From NCBI RefSeq assembly GCF_943193155.1, contig NZ_CALPDB010000007.1, positions 1-64,000 of the forward strand: a stretch of 64,000 nucleotides of DNA, given 5' to 3'. The stretch is from Veillonella intestinalis. GTDB taxonomy: Bacteria; Bacillota; Negativicutes; Veillonellales; Veillonellaceae. Position numbers and translations under genes: made by a program. The notes under the pieces are model-generated. The model ran no database searches. It saw only the letters and a list, made by a program, of their open reading frames with translations, and was not told the origin of the DNA. This document shows, in pieces, positions 50,039 through 59,846 of this stretch (positions are counted from its first letter, which is position 1; the number at the start of each line of letters is the position of its first letter).

Positions 50039-50959
50039 ATGGATATTATTGTTGCGTTATTGCCGTTTTTTACGGCTGGTTTGGTAGCGGCTCTTATTTC
50101 GCGTTTTACAGGGATTGCCTTGTCTTTTGTGATGGCTCCTACTTTGTTATATTGGGGCGCGAAACCACTAGAGTTAGTTGCCTTTATGCTAACCTTTGCT
50201 GTATATAATGGGTTTACTTCTGAAACACAAGATTTTCGTCTTAATATTAAAAATCTTGTATTATTTAAGGGCTGGCGTATAGCGATTCCTATAGTGGGAT
50301 CATTAGTATTAGCCTTTATTGCACCACCGGTATCAATTGCTTTTTTCATTTTGTGTTTTATTGCTGAATTAGCTATGAATATGTATCAACGCTTGCCACA
50401 GGGAGAACGGCCTGTGCTTAGTCAGGTGTTAGTAAGTACAGTTATTGCTACTATTTGGTGTTTGGTTGGTGTATTTGCTGTAGCGTACATACCAGAAGCG
50501 TACTACTTTATTTTGGTGGGGTTAGCTATGTTAGGGCTTACTGGTTTTGCTTGGTATGCAGCTAAACATCGTGACGCATTTCGGGGGACTTGGACACAAA
50601 TTTGGAACTTCTTGACCTTGTTCTTAGGTTTGTTTGGTCTTGATAGCTCTTTTTATGCATGCGCATTAAATCGTAATTTTACGAGTAAGCAAGATGTGAT
50701 GATTCCAGTTATTACCTTTGTTGCTGCGTTCATTGGCATTATGGCAATTTTTGCAACAGAATTTATTTTCTCTATGCCTGCTTTAGTAGCCGCTGTAGGC
50801 GCTGCGATTGGTATGCGCTTTGCAGGGATGTATGAGTTTAGTCGTCGAGGGACCTTCTCGTATACCGCTATTGCCGTGACTATTTTAGCCGTAGTGAGCC
50901 TTTTCTTAGTATCACCGACACCAGTGGGCTTGGTAGATCTGGAAGCATTGTTTAAGTAA
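50039..50959 (+). CDS. TauE/SafE-family sulfite/organic anion exporter
   Basis: A 306-residue membrane protein with about eight spans and the repeated TauE/SafE pattern (FFTAGLVAALISRFTGIAL and ALSFVMAPTLLYWGAKPLE at the start; LTLFLGLFGLDSSFYA and PALVAAVGAAIGMRFAGMYE in the second half). Members export sulfite, sulfoacetate or similar anions, or take up sulfur compounds. The start could be ATG 50027, 50036 or 50039; the last has best spacing to GGAGAG. No sulfur genes adjoin it, so the substrate is unknown. Confidence 0.82.
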   Translation: MDIIVALLPFFTAGLVAALISRFTGIALSFVMAPTLLYWGAKPLELVAFMLTFAVYNGFTSETQDFRLNIKNLVLFKGWRIAIPIVGSLVLAFIAPPVSIAFFILCFIAELAMNMYQRLPQGERPVLSQVLVSTVIATIWCLVGVFAVAYIPEAYYFILVGLAMLGLTGFAWYAAKHRDAFRGTWTQIWNFLTLFLGLFGLDSSFYACALNRNFTSKQDVMIPVITFVAAFIGIMAIFATEFIFSMPALVAAVGAAIGMRFAGMYEFSRRGTFSYTAIAVTILAVVSLFLVSPTPVGLVDLEALFK

Positions 50960-51026
50960 GGGCTTGTTGTTATTGGGGATTTTGTTAGTGTTAATCATAG
51001 AAATAAAGTTAATAAAATAGGGATAT

Positions 51027-51068
51027 AAAAAGGGTTATCATGCTATATATTGCATGATAACCCTTTTT
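51027..51068. terminator. Bidirectional terminator
   Basis: AAAAGGGTTATCATGC pairs with GCATGATAACCCTTTT around TATATATT, between convergent genes, with A and T runs at its sides. Confidence 0.88.
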
Positions 51069-51079
51069 TGTTAGTTTAT

Positions 51080-51322
51080 TTATTTGAAAAACTTACCAGC
51101 TAAGTTGCTAAGCCCTTCTTTTAGATCTTCGTTGCCACTTAATTCACCATAGGCATCTTTAAGACTTTCAAGAAGCGTTTGTAATTGGGCGGTATCAAGA
51201 TTTTTTATATCCTCAATGCTGTTAACATTAAGTCCTTCGATATTATTTACTACCGACATGAATTTACTTTCATCAACTTTGAAGTAAGCACTAATCATTT
51301 CAACTAATTTTTCTTTAATCAT
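51080..51322 (-). CDS. Small acidic hypothetical protein
   Basis: An 80-residue, probably all-helical, acidic protein (MIKEKLVEMISAYFKVDESK at the start, then LDTAQLQTLLESLKDAYGEL). I do not recognise it; the size and helix pattern resemble small cytosolic proteins found next to transporters. AAAGGAGG precedes ATG 51322. It is a single gene read toward the shared terminator. Confidence 0.6.
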   Translation of the reverse strand: MIKEKLVEMISAYFKVDESKFMSVVNNIEGLNVNSIEDIKNLDTAQLQTLLESLKDAYGELSGNEDLKEGLSNLAGKFFK

Positions 51323-51635
51323 AGAAATACCTCCTTTTTATGATTATATTATACAATAAAATGAATTTTGAGACAAAAGCATATATATGGCACATATACT
51401 TAAATTGTATCTATTGAAAGATTTTAGATGTCACAGATAGTCAAAAGAAGAAATAAAGTTTAAATATGGAAATAAGATGAAGAATGTGGTATTATTTAGA
51501 TAAGATATATTTGTGCGGATTTTAAAATAATAAATATAGGTAAATAATTTAAGTCGATATATACAAATTGATAAAAACTAACTAATTATGGGGTTATTAA
51601 GGTTAGCGTTGTAAGGTATGTATGGGGTGAGTTGT
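51323..51635. other. AT-rich gap without genes
   Basis: This stretch must hold the promoters of the divergent small gene at 51080 and the membrane-protein pair at 51636. No clear -35/-10 pair, repeat or hairpin stands out to me. Confidence 0.4.
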
Positions 51636-53000
51636 ATGGATATGGCAATGTCATTCAGACCGTCAGGGTTAGACTTATTAAAAAATTATGAAGAAACTAT
51701 GTTGCAGAGTTTGATTACTACGTTTGGGCTTGATTATTTACGAGAATGTCATTTAAGTAATGATGATGTAGAACCTCCAATTTCTAATGAAGCTTATGAG
51801 CGTGTTATGGATGAGGTTATGGCAGAAGAGCCACAAGAGTCATATGTGGAGTCTATTGTAACGGGAATACAAGATAAGTTTACGAATATGGCAACATTTA
51901 TTCTGCCAAAGAAAAATTTAGTGAATTTTTCAAACCAAGTTAAGCGGAAAATCGAGAAGGCTAAAGAAACTATAAAAGAAGTAGAAATGGAAGAATTTTC
52001 ATTGGATGATATAGTACAAGACTCGATTTTAAATAATATGGAAACTACGTATAACAATTATCAGGGGAGTTTAAAAAATCAAGTTCATTTATCCCATCTT
52101 ACAGATCATAAATATTGGGTAGGTGCTGGTAAAAATGTTTTGAATAAAGGTATTCAAATGGCTCTTCGACAAGGAGTAGGTTTCTTTTTAGCTGAAATAT
52201 GGTTTGGCATTCGTGAAAAATGTTTTAACGAGTGGTCAACCGTAAAAAGTATAAAAGAGTTTAGTCGTAAAATGGAGCAGGGTATTAAATTTGGTTTTAC
52301 TAATGCCAAAAGTAATTTTCCTGTATTTTGGAAATATGTTAAAGAAGAAGCATTAGAAGGAACTTGGTTTAATATTGTTGTTATGCTGATTAATTCATTT
52401 CGACATTCGATTCGTGTAATATTACAAGCTTTATTTCAGATGCGAAAAGTAGTGATGGAAAAAAGTAAGGTTATTTTTTCAAAAGAAGATATTCCATTAG
52501 CTGATCGAACTGATGCTATTCTAAAATGTTTTATTGTAAGTAGTAGTGTGGTTTTTGGTAGTTTGATTATTACTTCGTTAGGTTCTATTGTGGCAGAGTT
52601 ACCAGTAGGGGATGCATTGACTGAATTTTTAGGAGCTTTAATCGCTGGTATGATGATGACTACAGGCTTTTTCTTGCTGGAGCGGTATAATGTGGCCGAA
52701 CGAATTGAAGAATTTTTTGAAAGTTCAGAGGTTGCAGAGTTACGGGAGTTAACAACTGAATATAAGAGACTAACTGATTCTATTGAGGCATTAGTAGAAC
52801 CGCTTACGAAGTGTGATTGGGGTCGTTGTAAGGCAGGATATGTAGATTATGACTGTAGTTGTTTAGAGTATAATCATGAAGATTATAGGGAAAATTTAGA
52901 TAGTCAGTTACAGGCAACTTGTCAAATTTCAGATAGTTTAGGAGTAGCGGAGGAACAGCAAGTAAAATCAACGCATGATGTGGATGATTTTATGAGTTAG
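51636..53000 (+). CDS. Large helical membrane protein of unknown function, first gene of a pair
   Basis: A 454-residue protein. Residues 1-170 are polar and rich in Glu/Lys helices; the middle contains amphipathic helices (IQMALRQGVGFFLAEIWFGI; FNIVVMLINSFRHSIRVILQ). About residues 305-360 form a hydrophobic hairpin (CFIVSSSVVFGSLIITSLGS then ALTEFLGALIAGMMMTTGFF). The C terminus has a coiled-coil-like helix and a cysteine cluster (CDWGRCKAGYVDYDCSC). I recognise no family. ATG 51636 is chosen because GGGGTGA precedes it; 51618 is also in frame. It is followed after 10 bp by the second gene. Confidence 0.68.
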   Translation: MDMAMSFRPSGLDLLKNYEETMLQSLITTFGLDYLRECHLSNDDVEPPISNEAYERVMDEVMAEEPQESYVESIVTGIQDKFTNMATFILPKKNLVNFSNQVKRKIEKAKETIKEVEMEEFSLDDIVQDSILNNMETTYNNYQGSLKNQVHLSHLTDHKYWVGAGKNVLNKGIQMALRQGVGFFLAEIWFGIREKCFNEWSTVKSIKEFSRKMEQGIKFGFTNAKSNFPVFWKYVKEEALEGTWFNIVVMLINSFRHSIRVILQALFQMRKVVMEKSKVIFSKEDIPLADRTDAILKCFIVSSSVVFGSLIITSLGSIVAELPVGDALTEFLGALIAGMMMTTGFFLLERYNVAERIEEFFESSEVAELRELTTEYKRLTDSIEALVEPLTKCDWGRCKAGYVDYDCSCLEYNHEDYRENLDSQLQATCQISDSLGVAEEQQVKSTHDVDDFMS

Positions 53001-53010
53001 GAGGGGTCTT

Positions 53011-53877
53011 ATGTTTCATTATGGTGAAAAGAAGCAAGCCCTTCGTCTGTTACAAAAAGTACAACAAGATTATACGGTAATTTATTCAGATGCTTTAAAA
53101 AGTGCGGAAACATTTCATAATCATAAAATAGTAGCTGTTAAAGTTCTTGAAGAATGTGAGTTGTTTCTGAGTACAATAGCAAATAAACCTAAAAAGTTAT
53201 TACAAGAAATGGGAGATATTCAATTAAAGTCACAGGCATTTTCAGAAGAAGTAGCTCAGCTAGAAAAATTAACGAAACATCAATTAGGTGAGCGTTTAGC
53301 TAAGTTTGGGATGGTGAGTGGGGTTGGTGTTGGACTAGTAAGTTTAGGTCCGTCTATGGCTGTAGCAATGTCAACGACATTCGGTTCTATATCGGCTGGT
53401 TCTACTTTACTAGCAGCTACAGGTTCAGGATTAGCTAATATGTCTGTTGTAGTTGGTGGATTTGGTTCTATTGCTGCAGGTGGTTCTTTTATAGGAAGTC
53501 GTTTTATATTATCTATGCTTGGACCGATTGGTTGGGGGATTAGTATTATTTCACTGTTAGTAGGTGTTGCTAAGTGGTACAAAAAGAATAAAGATGTGTC
53601 AGCTGAAGCAATTAAGCAAGCTGATAATATTCAAGGTAATATTACATCATTGAAACAGTGTGGATATCAGGTCGAAGAAGCTCGAATGTTGTTAGATCAT
53701 ACGGCAAATAAGATTGTTATGTTGCGCATTTATATGAGAAAACATAATTTTTTAAAAGATTATGCATTATATACGGTTGAAGAAAAACAACAATTAGGTA
53801 GTTTTATTAATCTTTGTCAGGGGTTAAGTGAACTGTTAGCTAAAAAAATAGAAAGTACAGTTGCTACAAATAAATAG
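53011..53877 (+). CDS. Helix-glycine-rich-hairpin-helix protein of unknown function, second gene of a pair
   Basis: A 288-residue protein in three parts: N-terminal coiled-coil helices to about residue 95, a Gly/Ser/Ala-rich hydrophobic region at about 98-190 (GMVSGVGVGLVSLGPSMAVA; GSGLANMSVVVGGFGSIAAG; ISIISLLVGVAKWYKK), and C-terminal helices. Long helices flanking a hydrophobic tongue are the layout of alpha-helical pore-forming proteins, but no sequence motif proves that. There is no signal peptide. TAGGAGGGG precedes ATG 53011, and a terminator follows, so the two genes form a closed operon. Confidence 0.66.
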   Translation: MFHYGEKKQALRLLQKVQQDYTVIYSDALKSAETFHNHKIVAVKVLEECELFLSTIANKPKKLLQEMGDIQLKSQAFSEEVAQLEKLTKHQLGERLAKFGMVSGVGVGLVSLGPSMAVAMSTTFGSISAGSTLLAATGSGLANMSVVVGGFGSIAAGGSFIGSRFILSMLGPIGWGISIISLLVGVAKWYKKNKDVSAEAIKQADNIQGNITSLKQCGYQVEEARMLLDHTANKIVMLRIYMRKHNFLKDYALYTVEEKQQLGSFINLCQGLSELLAKKIESTVATNK

Positions 53878-53889
53878 AGCTATATAAAG

Positions 53890-53922
53890 AAAAGCAGCAA
53901 TCTACAAGATTGCTGCTTTTGT
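53890..53922. terminator. Terminator after the membrane-protein pair
   Basis: AAAGCAGCAATCT pairs with GATTGCTGCTTT around ACAA, followed by TGTG; it also faces the convergent PPC-domain gene. Confidence 0.83.
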
Positions 53923-53968
53923 GTTTAGATTTACATATGAATTTGCATGTTTTTGTATTATTGATATT

Positions 53969-54397
53969 TTACTTATCCAACTGCCACAAATTTAAGTCAG
54001 CCTCTTTATCATAGCCACGATGAATATCTTCAGGCAATAAGGTTAGTATCATTTCAGCTGTAACGCTAATAATTGCACTTGTTAAATGACCACCATGGGA
54101 ATGACCTTCTTGATCTGCAATAGTAATGTGGAGGTGGGAATAATGGTCATCATTTAGCAAATCGATAGTACCTGTAATGGAGGTAATTTCAAAATCACCG
54201 GTTAAACGATGATGATAATATTTCTTTTCCGCAGCGCGATAGGTTTCAAGAACAATGTCATTGGTAGCACCTAGTCCTTGAATCATGGCAGTGGTCACGT
54301 TTTCTTGGCGGGCAATTTTTTCAATAGATTCTACCAGCTCTTCGCCTGGATTTAATCGGAACGCAATATGAGTATTGCCAAGACGTTTGTATTGCAT
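53969..54397 (-). CDS. PPC-domain (DUF296) DNA-binding-like protein
   Basis: A 142-residue single PPC/DUF296 domain. Typical parts are FRLNPGEELVESIEKIARQE, AMIQGLGATNDIVLETY and SHLHITIADQEGHSHGGHL, where three histidines (HLH...H.HGGH) form the metal-like site of bacterial members. Plant proteins with this domain carry AT-hooks; bacterial ones are uncharacterised trimers. AAAAGGAG precedes ATG 54397. It is a single gene. Confidence 0.85.
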   Translation of the reverse strand: MQYKRLGNTHIAFRLNPGEELVESIEKIARQENVTTAMIQGLGATNDIVLETYRAAEKKYYHHRLTGDFEITSITGTIDLLNDDHYSHLHITIADQEGHSHGGHLTSAIISVTAEMILTLLPEDIHRGYDKEADLNLWQLDK

Positions 54398-54641
54398 AGT
54401 TAAGACTCCTTTTAGGTATATTTGATAAATTGAACATGCATATCATTTTGAAAAATGATTAGAACATTAAAATATAACTGACTCATATTATAGGGTAAAA
54501 CATATGATTAAGACTTGATTTGTGAGATTAATATAAAAATAAATTGTAGATTTAGAAAATCAATTTGTGCTTTGCTGGTGAACGAGCGTATAATCGAAGT
54601 ATAATTAAGGATTTTTGGAGTATAGGCGTATTTTTTGTTAA

Positions 54642-54774
54642 TAAAAAAACTCGACTCATAAGAGTCGAGTAAAGTTCAGATAAAAGGCTCACACCGAGCC
54701 GCCCGAAGGCATTGTAGATAAATCTTTATTTGAACTCGTAGTGTAATACTAGTGTGGTCTAATCCACTAGTTAC
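54642..54774 (-). ncRNA. tracrRNA of the type II-A CRISPR system
   Basis: Read on the minus strand: an anti-repeat complementary to the CRISPR repeat (54729-54765), then AATAAAGATTTATCTACAAT and GCCTTCGGGC nexus/hairpin features, a GGCTC/GAGCC hairpin, and a terminator (ACTCGACTC with GAGTCGAGT, then TTTTTTT). A promoter on the same strand reads TTGACA (54809-54804), 17-bp spacer, TACTAT (54786-54781). It is divergent from cas9, 130 bp away. The exact start is inferred. Confidence 0.92.
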
Positions 54775-54780
54775 ATCTAT

Positions 54781-54809
54781 ATAGTAATCGTAATTGATTA
54801 TTTTGTCAA
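54781..54809 (-). promoter_or_regulatory. tracrRNA promoter
   Basis: TTGACA and TACTAT on the minus strand with an ideal 17-bp spacer, starting transcription about 10 nt before the anti-repeat. It shares the intergenic region with the cas9 promoter. Confidence 0.75.
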
Positions 54810-54907
54810 TTGTAAAATTATAAGATTCTTGTGGAAATAGACTTTATAACTATTGATGAGAGATTTAATATTATGAAATAGGGTAAAACATACTGAGGAG
54901 GTAAATT

Positions 54908-57900
54908 ATGAAGGTATCTAGTAAAGAGGATTTGAAGCAAGTAAAAGATTATTTTGTAGGCCTAGACATAGGGACAAGTTCCGTAGGATGGGCTGTTACT
55001 AATGAATTATATGAGGTGTTACGGGCAAAAGGGCACAGAATGTGGGGAAGCCGATTATTTGAAGAAGGTCAGACTGCTGCCGAACGGAGAAATTATAGAG
55101 CAGGGCGTCGTCGTTTAGATAGACGAAATGATAGGCTTGCAATTTTAGAAGAATTATTTGCTTCAGAAATATATAAAGTGGATCCAGCATTTTATCAGCG
55201 GTTACATGAAAGTCAATACCATCACGAGGATAAAAATACGGATGGACAGTATTTTTTATTTAATGATGTAGATTATACGGATAAAACTTATCATAAGGAG
55301 TATCCAACTATATATCATTTGCGCAGTTCATTAATGAAAGAGCCTGCAAAAGATATTCGATTACTCTTTTTAGCAGTTCATCATATTATAAAATATCGTG
55401 GGAATTTTTTACTTGAAGGTGAACCGATAAAAACCTCAGGTGGTGTAATGGATATTTTACATCAAGTATTAAGCTGTATGGAGTTTTCACGCTTACATGA
55501 TCAAATTGATGAACAAGTATTTGTTGACTTATTGACTAGTACAGGGCGTACCTGTAGTGATATTGCAAAATTAGTGAGTGATAGTATAGCTGATAAAGGT
55601 CTTAAAAAGCAAGCTAAGGCATTCACATCATTAGTCTTAGGATTAAAAGGGAATTTAGATGAATTATTTAATGAACCTGAATATAAAGAATTGGATGCCG
55701 ATGTAAGAAGTGTAGAGTTTTCTGGGAAAGATTATTGGGAAGAGCGAGAAAAATATGAAAGCATCTTAGGGGAAAGTATTTTAGCGTTAGATGGTTGTAA
55801 AGCGTTGTATGATAGTCGTTTGTTATCAACGATAAAGCCAGATGGGAAGTATTTATCAGAAGCTAAGGTTGAAGTATTTAATGAGCATCAGGAACACTTA
55901 GTAAAGCTGAAAAAGTTGTTAAAAGGTGAAAAAGCCCTTTATAATAGTGTTTTTCGTGATGATACAAAAGATAGTGCTAATTATATAGCTTATATAGGTA
56001 AGAGCCAAAGTGGTAAAAATTGTTCGAGAGAGGATTTTTATAAATTTTTGAAAAAAGTACTTGAAGTTTTGCCGGAGAGTATTTTAAAAAGTGAAATATT
56101 GCAATTAATTGATTTAGATGTATTTTTACCCCTGCTACGTGTCCGTGAAAATGGAGTAATACATTATCAAATCCATGAAGAAGAATTGGAACAAATATTA
56201 GCAGTTGCTAGTAAAAAGTATGAATTTCTAAATAGTTGTGATGAATCTGGATTTACTGTAGCTAAGAAAATTTTAAAATTGCTAACATTTAGAATTCCTT
56301 ATTTTGTAGGACCATTAAATCCAGCACATAAAGACAGTAATGGATTTGCTTGGGTAGTACGTAAAGAAGCCGGCAAAGTATATCCGTGGGATTTTGAGAA
56401 GAAGGTGGATATAAATGCGTCGGCACAGGCATTTATAGAAAATTTGACGAATAAGTGCACGTATTTGATTGGTGAAGATGTATTACCTAAATATTCATTA
56501 GCATATTCTAAATTTATGTTACTCAATGAACTTAATAATTTAAAATACAATGGGCACCCTTTATCCTATGAAGTTAAAATGGCGTTTATTACAGAATGTT
56601 TTCAAGCAGAACATAAAAAAATGACGGAAAAAGCAATTAAGAGCTTTTTGAAGTTGAAAGGTTTCACTGATGGTACAGGGGAATTAACAGGTTTGGACAT
56701 TGACATAAAGAGTGATTTGAAGTCATATAGAGATATGGTGAGAATTTTAGGTGAAGGCTTTGATGAGCAATTAGCTGAACGAATTATTCGCTATGTTACA
56801 TTATTTGGTGATGCAAAAAAAATACTAGCTGATGTATTGAAAAAAGAGTTTAAGGATACAATCAGTGAAGTACAAGTAAAACAAATACAAAAATTAAAGT
56901 ATAAAGAATGGGGACGGTTGTCAGAAGCATTTTTGAAGAAAATTGTCGGTGTAGCTGGAGATGGCCCAGAATGCAATATTTTGACTTGTATGGAAACACA
57001 GTCACTGACTTTAATGGAAGTATTGAGTTCTCATAATTCGTATTTAGCAGCTATTGAGGAATTTAATGCTAAGCGCACTGAAGTGGTTGAACGGGGGAGT
57101 TATGATTTAGTTGATGAATTATATATATCACCAGCAGTAAAACGTTCCGTGTGGCAAACTTTACGGATTTTAGAGGAAATTACACAACTCCGCAGAGGGA
57201 TACCAAAGAAAATTTTTGTTGAAGTAGCTCGAACAAATCGTGCGGAGAAGAAACGAACAAACTCTAGACAGGCTAAATTATTATATCTTTATAAAAATAT
57301 TAAAGATGAAGCTCGTAATTGGTCTAAGGAAATCAAAGAAACTGAAGCCGGAAAATTTCAATCTAAAAAATTATATTTATATTATACGCAACAGGGACGT
57401 TGTATGTATTCGGGAGAGCCTATTGATTTAGGTGATCTATTTACATCTAAATATGATATAGACCATATCTATCCTCAAAGTGTTACAAAAGATAATAGTT
57501 GGGACAATTTAGTGCTAGTTAAATCTATACTAAATCGTGAAAAGACGGATAATTATCCTATTGAAATCGAAACACAGAAAAAGTGTGAGGGATTGTGGAA
57601 CCGCTTATTAAAATACAACTTAATTAGTGAGAAAAAGTATGAACGGTTAATCCGCACAACTCCATTGACTGCTGATGAGTTAGCTGACTTTGTGAGTAGA
57701 CAATTAGTAGAAACCAACCAAGCAGTTAAAGCAGTTACTAATTTATTAAAGAGGTTGTACCCAGATACAACAATTTGTTATGTAAAAGCTGAAAATGTTT
57801 CAGATTTCCGGCAAAAAAATGAATTTGTTAAATTGCGTAGTTTGAATGCACACCATCATGCTAAAGATGCTTATTTAAACATTGTAGTAGGTAATGTTTA

Positions 57901-58939
57901 TCATGAGAAATTTACTAATAACCCTCGTAATTTTATCAAAAAAGCTAGAGCAGAGAAAAAACGGCCATATAATTTGAGTAAAATGTTTGATTTTCTGCTT
58001 AAAGTGGGACAACGTGTAATTTGGAATCCAGATAATAGCTATCCAGTAGTAAAGAAAATGATGGCCAACAATGATGTGCAAGTGACAAAAAAATTAATTG
58101 AGCAAAAAGGGGCTTTGTATGATGCTACCATATATAAAGCTAGTGTTGCTAAAATAAATAGTTATGAACCACTTAAAAGAAATAATTCAGTGTTGGCTGA
58201 TGTAAAAAAATATGGAGGATTCACAAGTATTAAGATCGCTTATTATAGTATTTTTGAACTATATAATAAAAAGAATAAAGAACATGAATTTCAATTATTA
58301 GCAATGCCTATACTTAAGATTAATCAACTAAAAAGTGTTGATGATTATATTGCCTATGCAAGTAGTGTAATCGATAGTAATAAATATGATGTAGTTAGGT
58401 TAGTTTATAGAAAACTATGTATAGACTCGTTAGTTAAGATTAATGGTTTTTTATATTATATAGGTGGTAAGACTAATAATAAAGTTTATATAAATTCAGC
58501 AACGTCGCTTGTTCTTAATGCGGAGATAGTAAAAAAACTAAAGGTTATAGAAACTTATTTGAATAGAGTACAGAATGATAATAAATATGAGCCTAATTTA
58601 GAATATATCAATGAGGAAAATAACATTGAAATATATAATTCTTTAATAGAGAAAATGGGCAAAAAAGCTTTTTCGACTATGAAAATGAATAAAAAGGATG
58701 AACTATCTAAGTTAGAAACACTTAATGCATTCAAAAAAATAGATTTGAGAAAACAGTGTTATATATTGTTTGAATTGTTAAATTTATTAACGCATCAAAA
58801 AACAACATTTGATATAAAAATGATAGGTTTATCTGCTTCTAGATGTACTATTAATATGAATATTACTAAGTTACAAGAGTTTTCTATAGTTACAAAATCT
58901 ATTACTGGTTTATATAGTAAGGAAATAAAGATTATCTGA
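54908..58939 (+). CDS. cas9: Cas9 endonuclease, type II-A
   Basis: A 1343-residue RNA-guided nuclease that cuts both DNA strands opposite spacer matches. RuvC-I is FVGLDIGTSSVGWAV (D20), followed by the arginine bridge helix (RRNYRAGRRRLDRRNDRL). RuvC-II is IFVEVARTNR (E772), HNH is YDIDHIYPQS (D852, H853) with the Asn in the SWDNLVL segment, and RuvC-III is AHHHAKDAYLN (D987). All catalytic residues are present, so it should be active. The C-terminal third, expected to read the PAM, is more AT-rich and not conserved enough to predict a PAM. GAGGAGG precedes ATG 54908. Confidence 0.97.
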   Translation: MKVSSKEDLKQVKDYFVGLDIGTSSVGWAVTNELYEVLRAKGHRMWGSRLFEEGQTAAERRNYRAGRRRLDRRNDRLAILEELFASEIYKVDPAFYQRLHESQYHHEDKNTDGQYFLFNDVDYTDKTYHKEYPTIYHLRSSLMKEPAKDIRLLFLAVHHIIKYRGNFLLEGEPIKTSGGVMDILHQVLSCMEFSRLHDQIDEQVFVDLLTSTGRTCSDIAKLVSDSIADKGLKKQAKAFTSLVLGLKGNLDELFNEPEYKELDADVRSVEFSGKDYWEEREKYESILGESILALDGCKALYDSRLLSTIKPDGKYLSEAKVEVFNEHQEHLVKLKKLLKGEKALYNSVFRDDTKDSANYIAYIGKSQSGKNCSREDFYKFLKKVLEVLPESILKSEILQLIDLDVFLPLLRVRENGVIHYQIHEEELEQILAVASKKYEFLNSCDESGFTVAKKILKLLTFRIPYFVGPLNPAHKDSNGFAWVVRKEAGKVYPWDFEKKVDINASAQAFIENLTNKCTYLIGEDVLPKYSLAYSKFMLLNELNNLKYNGHPLSYEVKMAFITECFQAEHKKMTEKAIKSFLKLKGFTDGTGELTGLDIDIKSDLKSYRDMVRILGEGFDEQLAERIIRYVTLFGDAKKILADVLKKEFKDTISEVQVKQIQKLKYKEWGRLSEAFLKKIVGVAGDGPECNILTCMETQSLTLMEVLSSHNSYLAAIEEFNAKRTEVVERGSYDLVDELYISPAVKRSVWQTLRILEEITQLRRGIPKKIFVEVARTNRAEKKRTNSRQAKLLYLYKNIKDEARNWSKEIKETEAGKFQSKKLYLYYTQQGRCMYSGEPIDLGDLFTSKYDIDHIYPQSVTKDNSWDNLVLVKSILNREKTDNYPIEIETQKKCEGLWNRLLKYNLISEKKYERLIRTTPLTADELADFVSRQLVETNQAVKAVTNLLKRLYPDTTICYVKAENVSDFRQKNEFVKLRSLNAHHHAKDAYLNIVVGNVYHEKFTNNPRNFIKKARAEKKRPYNLSKMFDFLLKVGQRVIWNPDNSYPVVKKMMANNDVQVTKKLIEQKGALYDATIYKASVAKINSYEPLKRNNSVLADVKKYGGFTSIKIAYYSIFELYNKKNKEHEFQLLAMPILKINQLKSVDDYIAYASSVIDSNKYDVVRLVYRKLCIDSLVKINGFLYYIGGKTNNKVYINSATSLVLNAEIVKKLKVIETYLNRVQNDNKYEPNLEYINEENNIEIYNSLIEKMGKKAFSTMKMNKKDELSKLETLNAFKKIDLRKQCYILFELLNLLTHQKTTFDIKMIGLSASRCTINMNITKLQEFSIVTKSITGLYSKEIKII

Positions 58940-58970
58940 TAGTTATGGGAGTGATAGAAAGGCTGATTCT

Positions 58971-59846
58971 ATGGGCTGGCGTGTAGTTGTAGTAGATAAT
59001 CGGGCAAAATTAGATTTTAAAATGAATTATATGGTTGTTCGTAAGGAATGTGGTTGTAATAGAGTATATATCAATGAGATTCAGGTTTTAGTAATAGCAT
59101 CAACGGCGGTTAGTTTAACCGCCGCCTTGCTTAATCAATTAATAAAAGCAAAAGTAAAAATCATTTTTTGTGATGAAAAATTTAACCCTACTAGTGAAGT
59201 AGTTTCTTTATATGGCAGTCACAATACAAGTAAGCGATGTAGAGAACAAATTGAATGGGCGGAGGATATTAAGCAGTCTGTTTGGACTGCATTAGTTAAG
59301 CAAAAAATTAGGAATCAAGCAAGGTTACTTAAATCGATGAATAAGTTGGAATATAGTCTACTTGATTCATATGTAGATGATCTACGATTTAATGATGAAT
59401 CGCAACGTGAAGGGCATGCAGCAAAAGTTTATTTTAACTCTTTATTTGGTAAACTTTTTACTCGTGATGATGATAATAACATAAATGCTGCTCTTGATTA
59501 TGGATACTCTATTTTATTATCTGCCATTAATCGGGAAATTGTAGCTATGGGATACTTAACTCAATTAGGTCTAAATCATTGTAATCAATTTAATCCTTTT
59601 AATTTAAGTTGTGATGTTATTGAGCCATTACGAGGAATAGTCGATAGATATGTAGTGGGAATAAATCATACACACTTTACAAGGAAGGAGCGATTAGAGT
59701 TAATTGATTTATTAAATTCAGAAGTAAAAATCGAGGGAACTAATCAGTATTTAAGTGCGGCTATTAAGATTTATTGTAAAAGTATATTTGATGCACTTAA
59801 AGAAAATGATATTAGACTAATAAGGTTTGTGGAGTATGAGTTATAG
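58971..59846 (+). CDS. cas1: Cas1 integrase, type II
   Basis: A 291-residue Cas1 that, with Cas2, inserts new spacers at the leader end of the array. The N terminus MGWRVVVVDNRAKL is typical of subtype II-A. The metal-binding Glu is in REGHAAKVYFNSLFGK, and the His/Asp part is in LNHCNQFNPFNLSCDVIEPL. It starts 31 bp after cas9 and overlaps cas2. Confidence 0.95.
   Translation: MGWRVVVVDNRAKLDFKMNYMVVRKECGCNRVYINEIQVLVIASTAVSLTAALLNQLIKAKVKIIFCDEKFNPTSEVVSLYGSHNTSKRCREQIEWAEDIKQSVWTALVKQKIRNQARLLKSMNKLEYSLLDSYVDDLRFNDESQREGHAAKVYFNSLFGKLFTRDDDNNINAALDYGYSILLSAINREIVAMGYLTQLGLNHCNQFNPFNLSCDVIEPLRGIVDRYVVGINHTHFTRKERLELIDLLNSEVKIEGTNQYLSAAIKIYCKSIFDALKENDIRLIRFVEYEL

Noticed and set aside
54721-54774. 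Possible natural single-guide (long-form tracrRNA) that would repress the cas promoter
   Set aside because: The predicted transcript has only about 10 nt before the anti-repeat, too short for a guide segment, and I see no second upstream promoter.
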